The notes beneath the pieces are model-generated. The model did no database searches, was not told the DNA's origin, and was given only the letters and a program-made list of their open reading frames with translations. Positions 8,508 to 17,422 of a stretch of 64,000 nt of DNA are shown here, piece after piece; the stretch's first letter is position 1, and the number at the start of each line of letters is the position of its first letter. The DNA comes from an uncultured Arenicella sp. (GTDB lineage Bacteria > Pseudomonadota > Gammaproteobacteria > Arenicellales > Arenicellaceae). The stretch covers positions 1-64,000 of the forward strand of contig CALJWL010000035.1 in the NCBI GenBank assembly GCA_937974565.1. Reading direction: 5' to 3'. The position numbers and the translations under genes were made by a program.

Positions 8508-8590
8508 TCTAAGGGCCTACGGTGCCATTTTGTGAGGGCCGTTTTTTTTATCAGGCTAGACGGAGAATAATGGAAAATGAACCGACCAAA

Positions 8591-10786
8591 TTAAAACTTC
8601 CCGTAATAGCCTTCTTTCAAAGCATCGAAGAGATTTGCCGCCGTATGCGTCTCACCGTCGTACTCCACTTCTTCGTTGCCTTTTAGCTCCATTGTGCTGC
8701 CGTCTTCTAAGGTGAATTGGTAAATGGTGTTTTCCAAGTCGTCTTCTTTCACCAGAACGCCTTGAAATGCTTCTGGGTTAAAGCGAAATGTGGTGCATCC
8801 TTTTAAGCCTTTATCATACGCGTACATATAAATGTCTTTAAAATCTTCGTACGGGTAGTCTGTTGGCACGTTGGCGGTTTTCGAAATACTAGAGTCCACC
8901 CATTTTTGTGCTGCGGCTTGAATATCCACGTGTTGCTTTGGTGTGATGGAGTCCGAGGTTACAAAGTTTTCGGGCAACTGTTCTTCTGGATTTTCCGAAT
9001 ACGGCATGGCGTTGGCATTAACCACTTCGCGGTAAGCCAACAGCTCATACGAGAACACATCGACTTTTTCTTTGGTCTTACGACCTTCGCGAATGACGTT
9101 GCGCGAATAGTGGTGCGCAAAACTTGGTTCAATACCGTTGCTGGCATTATTCGCCATTGAAAGTGAAATGGTGCCAGTAGGTGCAATAGAACTGTGGTGT
9201 GAAAAACGCGCGCCAACTTTAGATAACTCTTCAATTAACTCTGGGTCGATTTCACCAATTTGCTGCATATAACGGCTGTATTTTGCGTGCAATTCAGCTC
9301 CCGATACAGAGTCGCCAATGGCGTAGCCGTCTTGCGCCATTTCTGGTCGCAGACTCAACATTTCTTCGTTAACCGTGAAGATTTCTTGCATGATGGGCGC
9401 GGCCCCCTTTTCTTTCGCCAGCGCTAATGCTTGATTCCAACCCGACATGGCCATTTCACGAGCAATGCTCTCAGTGAACTCAATTGAAGGTTCATCGCCG
9501 TAGGTCATGCCCAACATCGTAACGGTTGAACCTAGGCCTAAAAAGCCCATTCCATGGCGGCGTTTACGTTCAATTTCAGCACGTTGGCCGCCTAACGGCA
9601 ACCCATTGATTTCAACCACATTATCAAGCATGCGTGTAAACACACCTACAACTTCACGGTATTTATCCCAATCAAAACGGGCCTCTTCTGAAAATGGGTC
9701 AAGCACAAACTTGGTGAGATTAACCGAACCCAACAGACAACTGCCGTATGGTGGCAAAGGTTGTTCGCCGCACGGATTAGTAGCACGAATGTTTTCTACA
9801 AACCAATTGTTGTTCTTGTTGTTAACTTCGTCGATCAGGATAAAGCCTGGCTCGGCGAAATCGTAGGTTGAAGTCATGATCATGTTCCACAATCGATTCG
9901 CAGGGATCGTTTTGTAGACTTTACAGGCGGTTAACCCTTGATCGTTTTTCACATAGCCGTTGTCCGCAGGGTAACGTCGCCACATGATTTCAGATGAAGT
10001 GTAAACGTCAATGCCGTCTTCTTTCGCTTCTTTTTCGGTAATGGGGAACGACAACGACCAATCCGTGTCATTTTTAACCGCCTCAATAAACTCGGAGGTG
10101 ATTAATAACGACAGATTGAACTGGCGCAATCGACCGTCTTCGCGTTTGGCACGAATAAATTCTTCTACGTCAGGATGGCTGACATCAAACGTGGCCATTT
10201 GCGCACCGCGCCGCCCACCCGCCGATGAAACCGTAAAACACATTTTGTCGAAGATATCCATAAACGACAATGGGCCTGATGTGTAAGCACCCGCCCCTGA
10301 AACATACGCGCCTTTAGGTCGTAACGTTGAAAATTCATACCCTATACCGCAGCCCGCTTTTAGTGTCATACCGGCTTCGTGATTCTTATTTAGGATGTCG
10401 TCCATTGAGTCTGTGATGGTGCCAGACACCGTACAGTTAATGGTTGACGTGGCTGGCTTGTAAGCTTGCGCGCCAGCATTGGAAATAATGCGGCCCGCGG
10501 GTAAAGCGCCATTTTCCAACGCCCAGACAAAGCGCTCATACCAATGCTCGCGCAACTCGTCGGTTACTTCCACACCAGAAAGCGCTGAGGCAACGCGCTC
10601 AAGTGTGTCTTGAGTGGTAACGTCAACTTCTTTTCCTGCTTTGTCTTTTAAGCGGTATTTTTTGTCCCAGATGTCTTCTGAAGTAGATTGAAGCCCCATT
10701 TGCTTCAACTTTTTCTCCCCGCCTTTGCTCGTAGCAACGGATAGTGTTTGAGTAACGACGTTGAGTTCTTCAACAGGTTTGCCCAT
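8591..10786 (-). CDS. nrdJa: Class II (adenosylcobalamin-dependent) ribonucleotide reductase catalytic subunit NrdJa
   Basis: Catalytic part of the coenzyme-B12-dependent ribonucleotide reductase, which makes deoxyribonucleotides with or without oxygen. The motif NPCGE at 337-341 carries the predicted thiyl-radical Cys339; Cys118 (INCTVSG) and Cys350 (YGSCLLG) are the predicted redox pair, and the 11-residue spacing of Cys339 and Cys350 is as in the Lactobacillus enzyme. PTGTISLSM is the conserved substrate-site loop. The protein is 731 aa and ends at EGYYGKF without the Cys-rich C-terminal tail, which is encoded separately in nrdJb. The start follows GAGGAACCTAACC, closely matching the ribosome site of nrdJb. 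Tandem NrdR-like boxes lie 567 bp upstream. Confidence 0.95.
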   Translation of the reverse strand: MGKPVEELNVVTQTLSVATSKGGEKKLKQMGLQSTSEDIWDKKYRLKDKAGKEVDVTTQDTLERVASALSGVEVTDELREHWYERFVWALENGALPAGRIISNAGAQAYKPATSTINCTVSGTITDSMDDILNKNHEAGMTLKAGCGIGYEFSTLRPKGAYVSGAGAYTSGPLSFMDIFDKMCFTVSSAGGRRGAQMATFDVSHPDVEEFIRAKREDGRLRQFNLSLLITSEFIEAVKNDTDWSLSFPITEKEAKEDGIDVYTSSEIMWRRYPADNGYVKNDQGLTACKVYKTIPANRLWNMIMTSTYDFAEPGFILIDEVNNKNNNWFVENIRATNPCGEQPLPPYGSCLLGSVNLTKFVLDPFSEEARFDWDKYREVVGVFTRMLDNVVEINGLPLGGQRAEIERKRRHGMGFLGLGSTVTMLGMTYGDEPSIEFTESIAREMAMSGWNQALALAKEKGAAPIMQEIFTVNEEMLSLRPEMAQDGYAIGDSVSGAELHAKYSRYMQQIGEIDPELIEELSKVGARFSHHSSIAPTGTISLSMANNASNGIEPSFAHHYSRNVIREGRKTKEKVDVFSYELLAYREVVNANAMPYSENPEEQLPENFVTSDSITPKQHVDIQAAAQKWVDSSISKTANVPTDYPYEDFKDIYMYAYDKGLKGCTTFRFNPEAFQGVLVKEDDLENTIYQFTLEDGSTMELKGNEEVEYDGETHTAANLFDALKEGYYGKF

Positions 10787-11631
10787 GGTTAGGTTCCTCG
10801 ACTTTGGAATGTTTGTGGTAGTTGTTATTTACCCACACCCTGCGTGTATCTCTTCTTTTGCAGAGGCGAAAGTAGTTTTGTGTTCCATTTATTACCAGCC
10901 GGGAACAGGCTGGTGAGGTGTTAATAACTATTACGTAAATTAAGTCAATGACTTAAATGGCTTAGATGACTAAGTAACACTTAAAACATCACACGTAAGT
11001 GTTGCTCACTCTCATTGCTGACCTTCTAGTCAGACTTGGCTTGTTCACGCACGGTTTAACACACACGTTCTACTGACGTGCATAAATTATGCGTACTTTC
11101 TTTAAACAACCCAATGTGCTTTTAATCCAGCACTCTTTTTAAATTAATGCACAGCTAACGCAATCAAATACCAAAGCGATTAAAGCAACCACTATTTACC
11201 AGAAGCGACCCAAAGGCCACATACAATATCAAAAAAGTGGCACTGCCTTCCACACACCATCCAGTTTAAGAAGGATGTATGGCAAAACGCTTGTTTTTGC
11301 TTGCTTTTTACTTTTCATTATCGTCACCTTCATCAACAGACCACCTCAAAAAACACTATATGTAGTGGTTTACCTGCGAACGAACCCAAAGATAATGGGT
11401 ATGACGAAAAATCGCAAGAACTTTGTTGAGTTTCGATTGAAGAATTTTAACGCACGAAAATATGGCCCTGTAAGCGCTTAAAATGTGTCGTATATACAGC
11501 CTTACGAGCAAGCGCTTTTTGCAACGGATAAGATGAACAGAGCATAAATGCTAATTTCGTTGCGAAATGATATGATCACGTCTGACTAATAGATACCCAA
11601 TCCAACCCACAATTAGTCAACAAATCTATAA
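10787..11631. other. Long divergent intergenic region between nrdJa and the SPOR-domain gene
   Basis: About 845 bases with no convincing gene. The NrdR boxes at 11353-11400 imply that the leftward nrdJa message carries a leader of roughly 550 nt. Within that leader, ACCAGCC and GGCTGGT (near 10896-10916) can form a hairpin. No B12 box (GCCACTG on the message strand) or other riboswitch core was found. The remaining sequence is AT-rich and unremarkable. Confidence 0.6.
11353..11400 (-). promoter_or_regulatory. Tandem NrdR boxes upstream of nrdJa
   Basis: ACACTATATGTAGTGG (11353-11368) matches the NrdR consensus at 14 of 16 positions. A weaker partner, CCCAAAGATAATGGGT (11385-11400, 10 of 16), starts exactly 32 bp away, the spacing seen at known NrdR-controlled promoters. 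On the leftward strand the strong box contains TATAGT (11355-11360), a good -10, so bound repressor would cover the promoter. The boxes also lie 232 bp before the rightward SPOR-domain gene, but nrdJa is the expected target. Confidence 0.75.
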
Positions 11632-13356
11632 ATGTATGCAGACGTATCGAAGCTACAATTTTTGAGTAGAACTAAAATGGGTTTTAAAATGACTGAACAT
11701 CAAGCAGAGCGTCATAACACGACAAGCGGACCAGCGAGCGCCATTCTGCTTACGTGGGGTGGCAAGGGCGGCAACATCAACAACTATGCCCGAACGATTA
11801 TTTTCGCCACATGGGCGGCTCTTTTTTTAACGTCAGCCAGTCTGCTTACAACGCAACCCGCTGCCGCGCAAACCGACTTTGACATAAACGCAGAGTCAGC
11901 AGACCTTAAATCGGAGTTTCAGAAAGAGTTAGACAAATGGATGCTCAGAGCATACGAGGGTGACCGAGATGCTCAATTTAAAGTCGGCGTGTTGTTTGCC
12001 AATGACCAATTCGGGCCGCCTGACAATGAACAAGCCTCGTATTGGTATACTCAGGCAGCCAGGCAAGGTCATGTCCTTGCTCAGTACAACCTAGGTCATC
12101 AATACCTAACAGGAACGGGCGTTAAGCGCGATGAAAATTCGGCCATGCACTGGTGGCTAAAGGCCGCCGCTCAACAGCACCCCTTAGCTCAATTTAATGT
12201 GGGTCGAGCGTACTATTTGGGTATTGGCTTACAAAAAGACCTACAACAAGCGAAGCTTTGGTTTGAACGCGCCTCACAAAATAACGAACCCAAATCCACT
12301 GAAATTTTGAAACAGCTCGGCTGGTGGGACCAAGAGTCTATTGCTAAGGTAACTCAGCCTTCTCAAACAGAACAACAAAGTGGCTCCGCATTGCTTGAAA
12401 AAACAGAAGAAAAGCAACCGACCAGTCAAAATGTGGATGAGGTAGCTACGACTCTGCCTTTGGATACCCTAAAATCTGATGCCGCGCTAAACTTAAAGAA
12501 CGCGGATACGGCTCAAGAGACTGAGCAAACGTCTGGACAACAACCGAACTCAGCACTGAACAGCCCCATAGCAATTTTCACTAACCCGTCTGTGCGCAGT
12601 GTCTTAATTACTATTTTGGATAATGCTGACGGCTTGGAACTGGTGAGTGAGGACACGCCATGGTCAGTGGTTAATAGCCGTGCCGGCTTTCCTGTCTGGG
12701 TGAGTAAAAATTTTATTCGTAGCGATGGCCAATACGGCACCATTACTGGTAGCTCAGTGAATGCACGTTCCGTGCCTTTAGTTACCACTGGCAGTGTGGT
12801 TGGCCGGCTCAATAAAGGTGAGCGTGTTGAAATGTTAGATGAACGAGGCGATTGGTACCGCGTGATGTCACCCAAACGTTTTAGGGGATGGGTGAAAACC
12901 GACGATTTGAGAGCCTCATTAGGTAAGCCCATTGGGACTACTGAGGCGTATGCTCGCGAAGAAACAAAGCCAGAAAACAACGGGCAGAATGCATTAGATG
13001 CGTTCGCTCACAAGCTGGATAATAACGAATGGTTGTTTGATCAAGAAAAAACACATTACGCCTTGCAGTTAGCCAGCTTTAGTAACCCTGAGTCAACCAG
13101 ACGTTTTGTGGAATCGTTACCATTTAAAGATTCGGCCGATTTACGCCTCTTTACTACCCGTTCAAGTGAGGGTGTCATATGGACGTATATTCTTTATGGT
13201 AATTATTCAGACGATAATGCCGCAAAAAATGCCAGGCTAGAACTAAAACAAAAGCGCGCTTGGGTGCGACGATTTGGCGTATTACAACAAAAACGCTGCA
13301 TCGCATGGAAAAAAGAGTTGCCCGCACCAAAAGAATTGAATCAGTTTTGCATTTAA
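11632..13356 (+). CDS. Envelope protein with Sel1 repeats, SH3 domain and SPOR domain
   Basis: A 574-residue exported protein. A hydrophobic segment near residues 53-78, ending AAAQ, looks like a signal peptide. Three Sel1-like repeats follow at about 105-215 (e.g. AQYNLGHQYLTGTGVKRDEN), then a Ser/Thr/Gln-rich linker, an SH3b-like domain at about 363-430 (NARSVPLVTTGSVVGRLNKG) and a C-terminal SPOR-like domain at about 490-560 (YALQLASF). SPOR domains bind denuded septal peptidoglycan and SH3b domains often bind cell wall, so a periplasmic cell-wall or division role is inferred. The N-terminus is uncertain: ATGs at 11677 and 11689 are alternatives and none has a clear ribosome site. Confidence 0.8.
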   Translation: MYADVSKLQFLSRTKMGFKMTEHQAERHNTTSGPASAILLTWGGKGGNINNYARTIIFATWAALFLTSASLLTTQPAAAQTDFDINAESADLKSEFQKELDKWMLRAYEGDRDAQFKVGVLFANDQFGPPDNEQASYWYTQAARQGHVLAQYNLGHQYLTGTGVKRDENSAMHWWLKAAAQQHPLAQFNVGRAYYLGIGLQKDLQQAKLWFERASQNNEPKSTEILKQLGWWDQESIAKVTQPSQTEQQSGSALLEKTEEKQPTSQNVDEVATTLPLDTLKSDAALNLKNADTAQETEQTSGQQPNSALNSPIAIFTNPSVRSVLITILDNADGLELVSEDTPWSVVNSRAGFPVWVSKNFIRSDGQYGTITGSSVNARSVPLVTTGSVVGRLNKGERVEMLDERGDWYRVMSPKRFRGWVKTDDLRASLGKPIGTTEAYAREETKPENNGQNALDAFAHKLDNNEWLFDQEKTHYALQLASFSNPESTRRFVESLPFKDSADLRLFTTRSSEGVIWTYILYGNYSDDNAAKNARLELKQKRAWVRRFGVLQQKRCIAWKKELPAPKELNQFCI

Positions 13357-13436
13357 TATCGCAGCGTCAATACAACTGAATAGTATGAACGTTAACCCAT
13401 GAAAACTTACAATGGACACACTCCATTAACAACAAT

Positions 13437-13922
13437 ATGAGTAAAAAGGAACGCGTAATTTCTCCTTTTCATGGCCGCCATGATCACAGCCATTGCCAGA
13501 ACCAAGCCATGGAAGCAGCAGCGGCTGAATGCAAACGCCAAGGCCTACGACTTACGACCATTCGTCAACAAGTTTTGGAGATTATTTGGATGTCTCACAA
13601 CCCCATCGGTGCTTACGATGTGTTGCAAAAATTGCAAGAAGCGGGTCATAAACCTTCCCCGCCGACGGCTTACAGAGCGTTGGATTTTTTAGTTGCCGCA
13701 AAACTAGTACACCGTGTGGAGTCGTTAAACGCCTACATTGGTTGCCCTTCGCCAGGGGCGCATCACGAATGTCAATTTTATATTTGCACGCAATGCGGGC
13801 ACATCGCGGAGCTTAATAGCTCGGCCGTGACCGAGGCTTTGAGAATGGACGCAGAAGAATTGGGGTTTAAGCGCGTACAGCCGGTGATTGAAGTACACGG
13901 AGTGTGTACTAGCTGCCAGTAA
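13437..13922 (+). CDS. zur: Fur-family zinc uptake regulator Zur
   Basis: Zinc-responsive repressor of the Fur family, normally controlling zinc-import genes. The winged-helix domain spans about residues 25-95 (LRLTTIRQQVLEIIW; PTAYRALDFLVAAKLVHRVE). The metal-binding half has two CxxC pairs, CTQC and CTSC, that form the structural zinc site, together with HHEC and the His/Glu residues around it. The Cys, Ser and Pro around YIGCPSPGAHHECQF are typical of Zur rather than Fur. At 161 aa the length is normal. It follows the SPOR-domain gene by 80 bp. No zinc transporter genes are adjacent. Confidence 0.88.
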   Translation: MSKKERVISPFHGRHDHSHCQNQAMEAAAAECKRQGLRLTTIRQQVLEIIWMSHNPIGAYDVLQKLQEAGHKPSPPTAYRALDFLVAAKLVHRVESLNAYIGCPSPGAHHECQFYICTQCGHIAELNSSAVTEALRMDAEELGFKRVQPVIEVHGVCTSCQ

Positions 13923-14018
13923 GGGCGATGAGCCAACAAGGCCTTCAAGTTTGATAAGGCGCAGGGGTTCAGTTGTCTTTTTTAATCGTATTTACTTTAG
14001 ACAAATACTTGACGTGCC

Positions 14019-14423
14019 CTAATCAGGCGCACCTTGGGAGATGGGCGGGTGAAAAATCACCTGCACCACCGTGCTTTCTGGGTCATAACAGTAGAAACTT
14101 CTTGCACCATCACGGTGCGTTCTAGGCTGCGATGCCATTTTGACTTGATTCTCGACCAGGTATGCATACCAATCATCCACGACATTAATGTCATCCACAA
14201 TGATGCCAGTATGCGCTAATGTTTGGGCCGCACCACCGGTGTTTTCAACCACGTGCAGCGCAAGGTTGTCCGCGCCACTGCAAAGATAAACGTTGTCGGA
14301 ATCCGGGCGCCATTCAACTTCGAAGCCCAGTAAATCTACGTAAAACGACTCAACCAATGGCAAGTCGATCACATTAAGAGCAACATGGCGCATGCCAGCG
14401 TGTTTGGGGCGAGGTAAACTCAT
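14019..14423 (-). CDS. VOC-superfamily (glyoxalase-fold) protein
   Basis: A 134-residue protein of the vicinal oxygen chelate fold. The first beta-alpha-beta unit begins MRHVALNVIDLPLVESFYVD and the second THTGIIVDD-like segment lies near residue 75. Candidate metal ligands are His13, His57 near NLALHVVE, and the Glu in DPESTVVQV near the C-terminus. The substrate cannot be read from sequence; lactoylglutathione lyase, dioxygenase and resistance-protein relatives share this fold. It is transcribed with the OsmC gene, 52 bp downstream of it. Confidence 0.75.
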   Translation of the reverse strand: MSLPRPKHAGMRHVALNVIDLPLVESFYVDLLGFEVEWRPDSDNVYLCSGADNLALHVVENTGGAAQTLAHTGIIVDDINVVDDWYAYLVENQVKMASQPRTHRDGARSFYCYDPESTVVQVIFHPPISQGAPD

Positions 14424-14475
14424 TTCTTAAATTCTCTAATGTCTTTTTAACAGTGTTAAAGTTTAAATTCGGCGA

Positions 14476-14889
14476 TTAATCCATGATCTCAAACGAGTGA
14501 GTTATATCAGCGGTTTTGCCAAGCATTATAGACGCAGAGCAGTATTTTTCGGCAGACAACTCAACTGCTTTACCAACCGCTTTCTCGGTCAATTTTGCAC
14601 CTGATACTTTAAAGTGTAGATGAATCTTGGTGAAGACTTTGGGTTCGGTTTCAGCGCGTTCGGCTTCAATTTCCGCCACACAATCACTGACATCAAGGCG
14701 GCGTTTCCGCAAGATATGCACCACATCAAAAGAAGCACATCCCCCCATGCCAATCAACAATGTCTCCATTGGTCGCGCACCGTTGTTTTCTCCCCCGAAG
14801 TCAGGCGGCCCATCCATTGATATCTCGTGACCCGTACCCGACACACCTTTAAAGTGTACGTTTTTCTGAAGTTCGACTGTGACTTTCAT
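14476..14889 (-). CDS. OsmC-family redox protein
   Basis: A 137-residue OsmC/Ohr-superfamily protein. Both signature cysteines are present: GMGGCASFDV in the first half and EKYCSAS in the second, which form the peroxidatic/resolving pair in this family. The pattern ARPMETLLIGMGGC is closer to the YhfA-like OsmC group than to Ohr. The likely role is thiol-dependent peroxide detoxification in the cytoplasm. It precedes the VOC gene on the same strand. Confidence 0.85.
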   Translation of the reverse strand: MKVTVELQKNVHFKGVSGTGHEISMDGPPDFGGENNGARPMETLLIGMGGCASFDVVHILRKRRLDVSDCVAEIEAERAETEPKVFTKIHLHFKVSGAKLTEKAVGKAVELSAEKYCSASIMLGKTADITHSFEIMD

Positions 14890-14973
14890 ACCAGCACCTG
14901 TGTTGCAATAGAATGAGTAAATTATATATAGCGAATATTAACGCCAGAGACGTTCAACTGCGATTAACCTGCA

Positions 14974-15783
14974 TTAAGAAAACAATTTACTGAGCTTTTC
15001 TCCGGGGTCATCAGCACGCATAAAGGCTTCGCCTACTAAAAACGTATTAACCCGATGTTGGCGCATTAACTGAACATCACTTGCCGTGTGTATGCCGCTC
15101 TCAGTGACCACGATGGTCTCGTCAGGGATGCTGCTCAACAGATCGATGGTGGTGTGCAAGGAAGTTTCGAAATTACGCAAATTACGGTTATTGATGCCAA
15201 TCATGGGCATTGCCAATTGCAAACCGCGTTCCAGTTCGACTTCATTATGCACTTCCACTAAAACATCCATACCAAGCTCTTGCGCGCGGCCAGCCAAATC
15301 TTGCATCAAACCGTCTTCCAACGCAGCCACGATCAATAAAATGCAGTCCGCACCCATGGCCCTGGCTTCAAATACTTGGTAATCGTTAAGCATGAAATCT
15401 TTGCGCAACATTGGCAGCGTGCATGCTTGGCGAGCTTGAGAGAAATGCTCGGCATGGCCTTTAAAAAATTCATTGTCGGTTAACACCGACAGACAGCTGG
15501 CACCGTGTTGTTGATAGCTTTTCGCTATCCGTGCCGGATGAAAATCAGTCCGAATAATACCTTTACTGGGACTGGCTTTTTTCACCTCGGCAATCACGGC
15601 TGAACGCTCAGCTTTCAGCGAGGCTCGCAAAGCGTCTACAAACCCTCGAGCGGATTCAGTGTCCCCTGCTTTGGCACTGATATCGGCTAAGGTAAATCGG
15701 CGTTTATTAAACGCCACTTCTTCCGCTTTATGTGCCATGATTTTATCCAGCACATCAGAACCTGTCTTCATTACCGCATGCAT
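14974..15783 (-). CDS. trpC: Indole-3-glycerol-phosphate synthase TrpC
   Basis: Converts carboxyphenylaminodeoxyribulose phosphate to indole-3-glycerol phosphate in tryptophan synthesis. It is a TIM barrel of 269 aa with the family signatures [13 protein letters not shown] (catalytic Lys and Glu), [16 protein letters not shown] and [14 protein letters not shown]. The start chosen is the ATG one nucleotide after the trpD stop (TAACATG), indicating translational coupling. A longer frame extends upstream into trpD but adds no family sequence. It is the monofunctional form, not fused to trpF. Confidence 0.96.
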   Translation of the reverse strand: MHAVMKTGSDVLDKIMAHKAEEVAFNKRRFTLADISAKAGDTESARGFVDALRASLKAERSAVIAEVKKASPSKGIIRTDFHPARIAKSYQQHGASCLSVLTDNEFFKGHAEHFSQARQACTLPMLRKDFMLNDYQVFEARAMGADCILLIVAALEDGLMQDLAGRAQELGMDVLVEVHNEVELERGLQLAMPMIGINNRNLRNFETSLHTTIDLLSSIPDETIVVTESGIHTASDVQLMRQHRVNTFLVGEAFMRADDPGEKLSKLFS

Positions 15784-15784
15784 G

Positions 15785-16813
15785 TTACGAGACCTCACTG
15801 GTGGCGTTAGTAGCGTTAACGTATGCCTGCTTCGCCGCCAGTGCAGCGCCCGAATCAATGGACTTCGCCGCACTGGCCACACCGTCCATCAATGACCGCG
15901 TTATACCGGCCACGTAAATGGCGGCTCCGGCGTTCAATAAGACAATATCACGCGCCGGCCCGTGATTACCGGCCAACACAGCATCAATCAACATCAATGA
16001 CTCAGAGGGGGTTGAGACTACTATTTTGCTGATATCGGTAGTCTTTAAACCAAATTGTTCGGGCGTGACTTTGTACGTATTAATCACCCCTTCTTTTAGC
16101 TCACTGATTGTGGTGGGTGCGCCGATACTGATTTCGTCCATGCCGTCATCAGAATGCACCACCAGCGTGTGTTCACTGCCAAGTTTACGAAAGACATTTG
16201 CCAATGTTTCGGTCAACTCTAAGGCAAACACGCCAACAACTTGTCGCTTAACCCTGGCTGGATTAGTTAGCGGCCCAAGCACATTAAAAACAGTGCGGGC
16301 AGCCATCTCTTTACGTGGCCCTATTGCGTGTTTCATTGCGCTGTGATGCATAGGCGCAAACATAAAGCCAACACCGGCCTGCTCTATAACATGGGCTACT
16401 TGCTCACTGGCCAACGCTAAATTAGCGCCCGCTTGCTCTAGTAAATCGGCACTACCCGATTTACTAGACACCGAGCGATTACCGTGTTTTGCTACCTTGG
16501 CGCCAGCGCCAGCCGCCACAAACGATGCCGCGGTCGACACATTAAACGTGCTGGTGCCATCGCCCCCGGTACCAACAATGTCAATCAGAGGCTCGGCCGT
16601 CACTAGCACACGACTGGCCAATGAAATCATGACTTGTGCCGCGGCGGTAATTTCATCAACGGTCTCTCCCTTCATGCGCAAAGCAATGAGCAAACCGCCT
16701 ATTTGTGCGTCGGTGCATTCACCAGTCATAATCTGCTGCATTACGGCTTGCATCTCAGCATGGCTTAAATCATTGCGATCTAATAGTCGCGCAATGGCGT
16801 GTTGAATCTTCAT
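15785..16813 (-). CDS. trpD: Anthranilate phosphoribosyltransferase TrpD
   Basis: Transfers phosphoribosyl from PRPP to anthranilate. The 342-residue sequence holds the glycine-rich PRPP loop [17 protein letters not shown] near residue 80, [18 protein letters not shown] and [16 protein letters not shown]. It is the stand-alone form; the glutamine amidotransferase is the separate trpG upstream, 24 bp away. It is the third gene of the trpEGDC operon. Confidence 0.96.
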   Translation of the reverse strand: MKIQHAIARLLDRNDLSHAEMQAVMQQIMTGECTDAQIGGLLIALRMKGETVDEITAAAQVMISLASRVLVTAEPLIDIVGTGGDGTSTFNVSTAASFVAAGAGAKVAKHGNRSVSSKSGSADLLEQAGANLALASEQVAHVIEQAGVGFMFAPMHHSAMKHAIGPRKEMAARTVFNVLGPLTNPARVKRQVVGVFALELTETLANVFRKLGSEHTLVVHSDDGMDEISIGAPTTISELKEGVINTYKVTPEQFGLKTTDISKIVVSTPSESLMLIDAVLAGNHGPARDIVLLNAGAAIYVAGITRSLMDGVASAAKSIDSGAALAAKQAYVNATNATSEVS

Positions 16814-16837
16814 TCTTACTTAGCCTCTCTCATTGAC

Positions 16838-17422
16838 TTAAGAAGGTGATCTATCCAAGTTTGTGTTTAAAAAATTTTGCAGCAACGCATGACCGTGTTC
16901 GGTCAAAATTGACTCTGGGTGAAATTGCACGCCCTCTACGGCCAGTTCTTTGTGCCTTAAGCCCATAATTTCGCCATCTTCTGTCCATGCGGTGATCTCT
17001 AAACAATCAGGCAAGGAATCACGTTCGACCACCAAAGAATGATAACGCGTAACCGTAAACGGATTTTCTAAACCACTAAACACGCCGGAATCCGTGTGTT
17101 CAATTTTTGACGTCTTGCCGTGCATAATTTCTTTGGCACCAATGACGTTACCCCCAAAGGCTTGGCCAATACTTTGATGACCTAAGCAAACCCCCATCAA
17201 AGGCAATTTACCTTTAAAGTGTTCTATTACCGCCAACGAGATACCGGCCTCATTGGGCGTACACGGCCCAGGGGACACCATGATGCGGTCCGGTGCTAAG
17301 GCTTCAATTTCTTTAATGGTGATTTCGTCATTCCGAAAAGTTTTTACTTGTTCGCCTAACTCCCCCAAGTACTGCACCAAGTTATATGTAAAGGAGTCGT
17401 AATTATCAATCATGATTAACAT
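16838..17422 (-). CDS. trpG: Anthranilate synthase glutamine amidotransferase subunit TrpG
   Basis: Supplies ammonia from glutamine to TrpE. Class I amidotransferase of 194 aa: [20 protein letters not shown] at the N-terminus, nucleophile Cys in [15 protein letters not shown], and the His-Glu pair in [10 protein letters not shown]. The first ATG overlaps the end of trpE and is preceded by CAGGAGC; a second ATG three codons on is also possible. The overlap implies coupled, equimolar expression of the two subunits. Confidence 0.95.
   Translation of the reverse strand: MLIMIDNYDSFTYNLVQYLGELGEQVKTFRNDEITIKEIEALAPDRIMVSPGPCTPNEAGISLAVIEHFKGKLPLMGVCLGHQSIGQAFGGNVIGAKEIMHGKTSKIEHTDSGVFSGLENPFTVTRYHSLVVERDSLPDCLEITAWTEDGEIMGLRHKELAVEGVQFHPESILTEHGHALLQNFLNTNLDRSPS

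Noticed and set aside
10787-11352. Cobalamin riboswitch in the nrdJa leader
   Set aside because: The long leader and the B12-dependent enzyme invited this, but neither a B12 box (GCCACTG) nor the conserved core was found on the message strand by eye.
12513-12980. Possible 155-residue leftward gene
   Set aside because: Lies entirely antisense to the linker and SH3 part of the Sel1-SH3-SPOR gene and has no recognisable domain.
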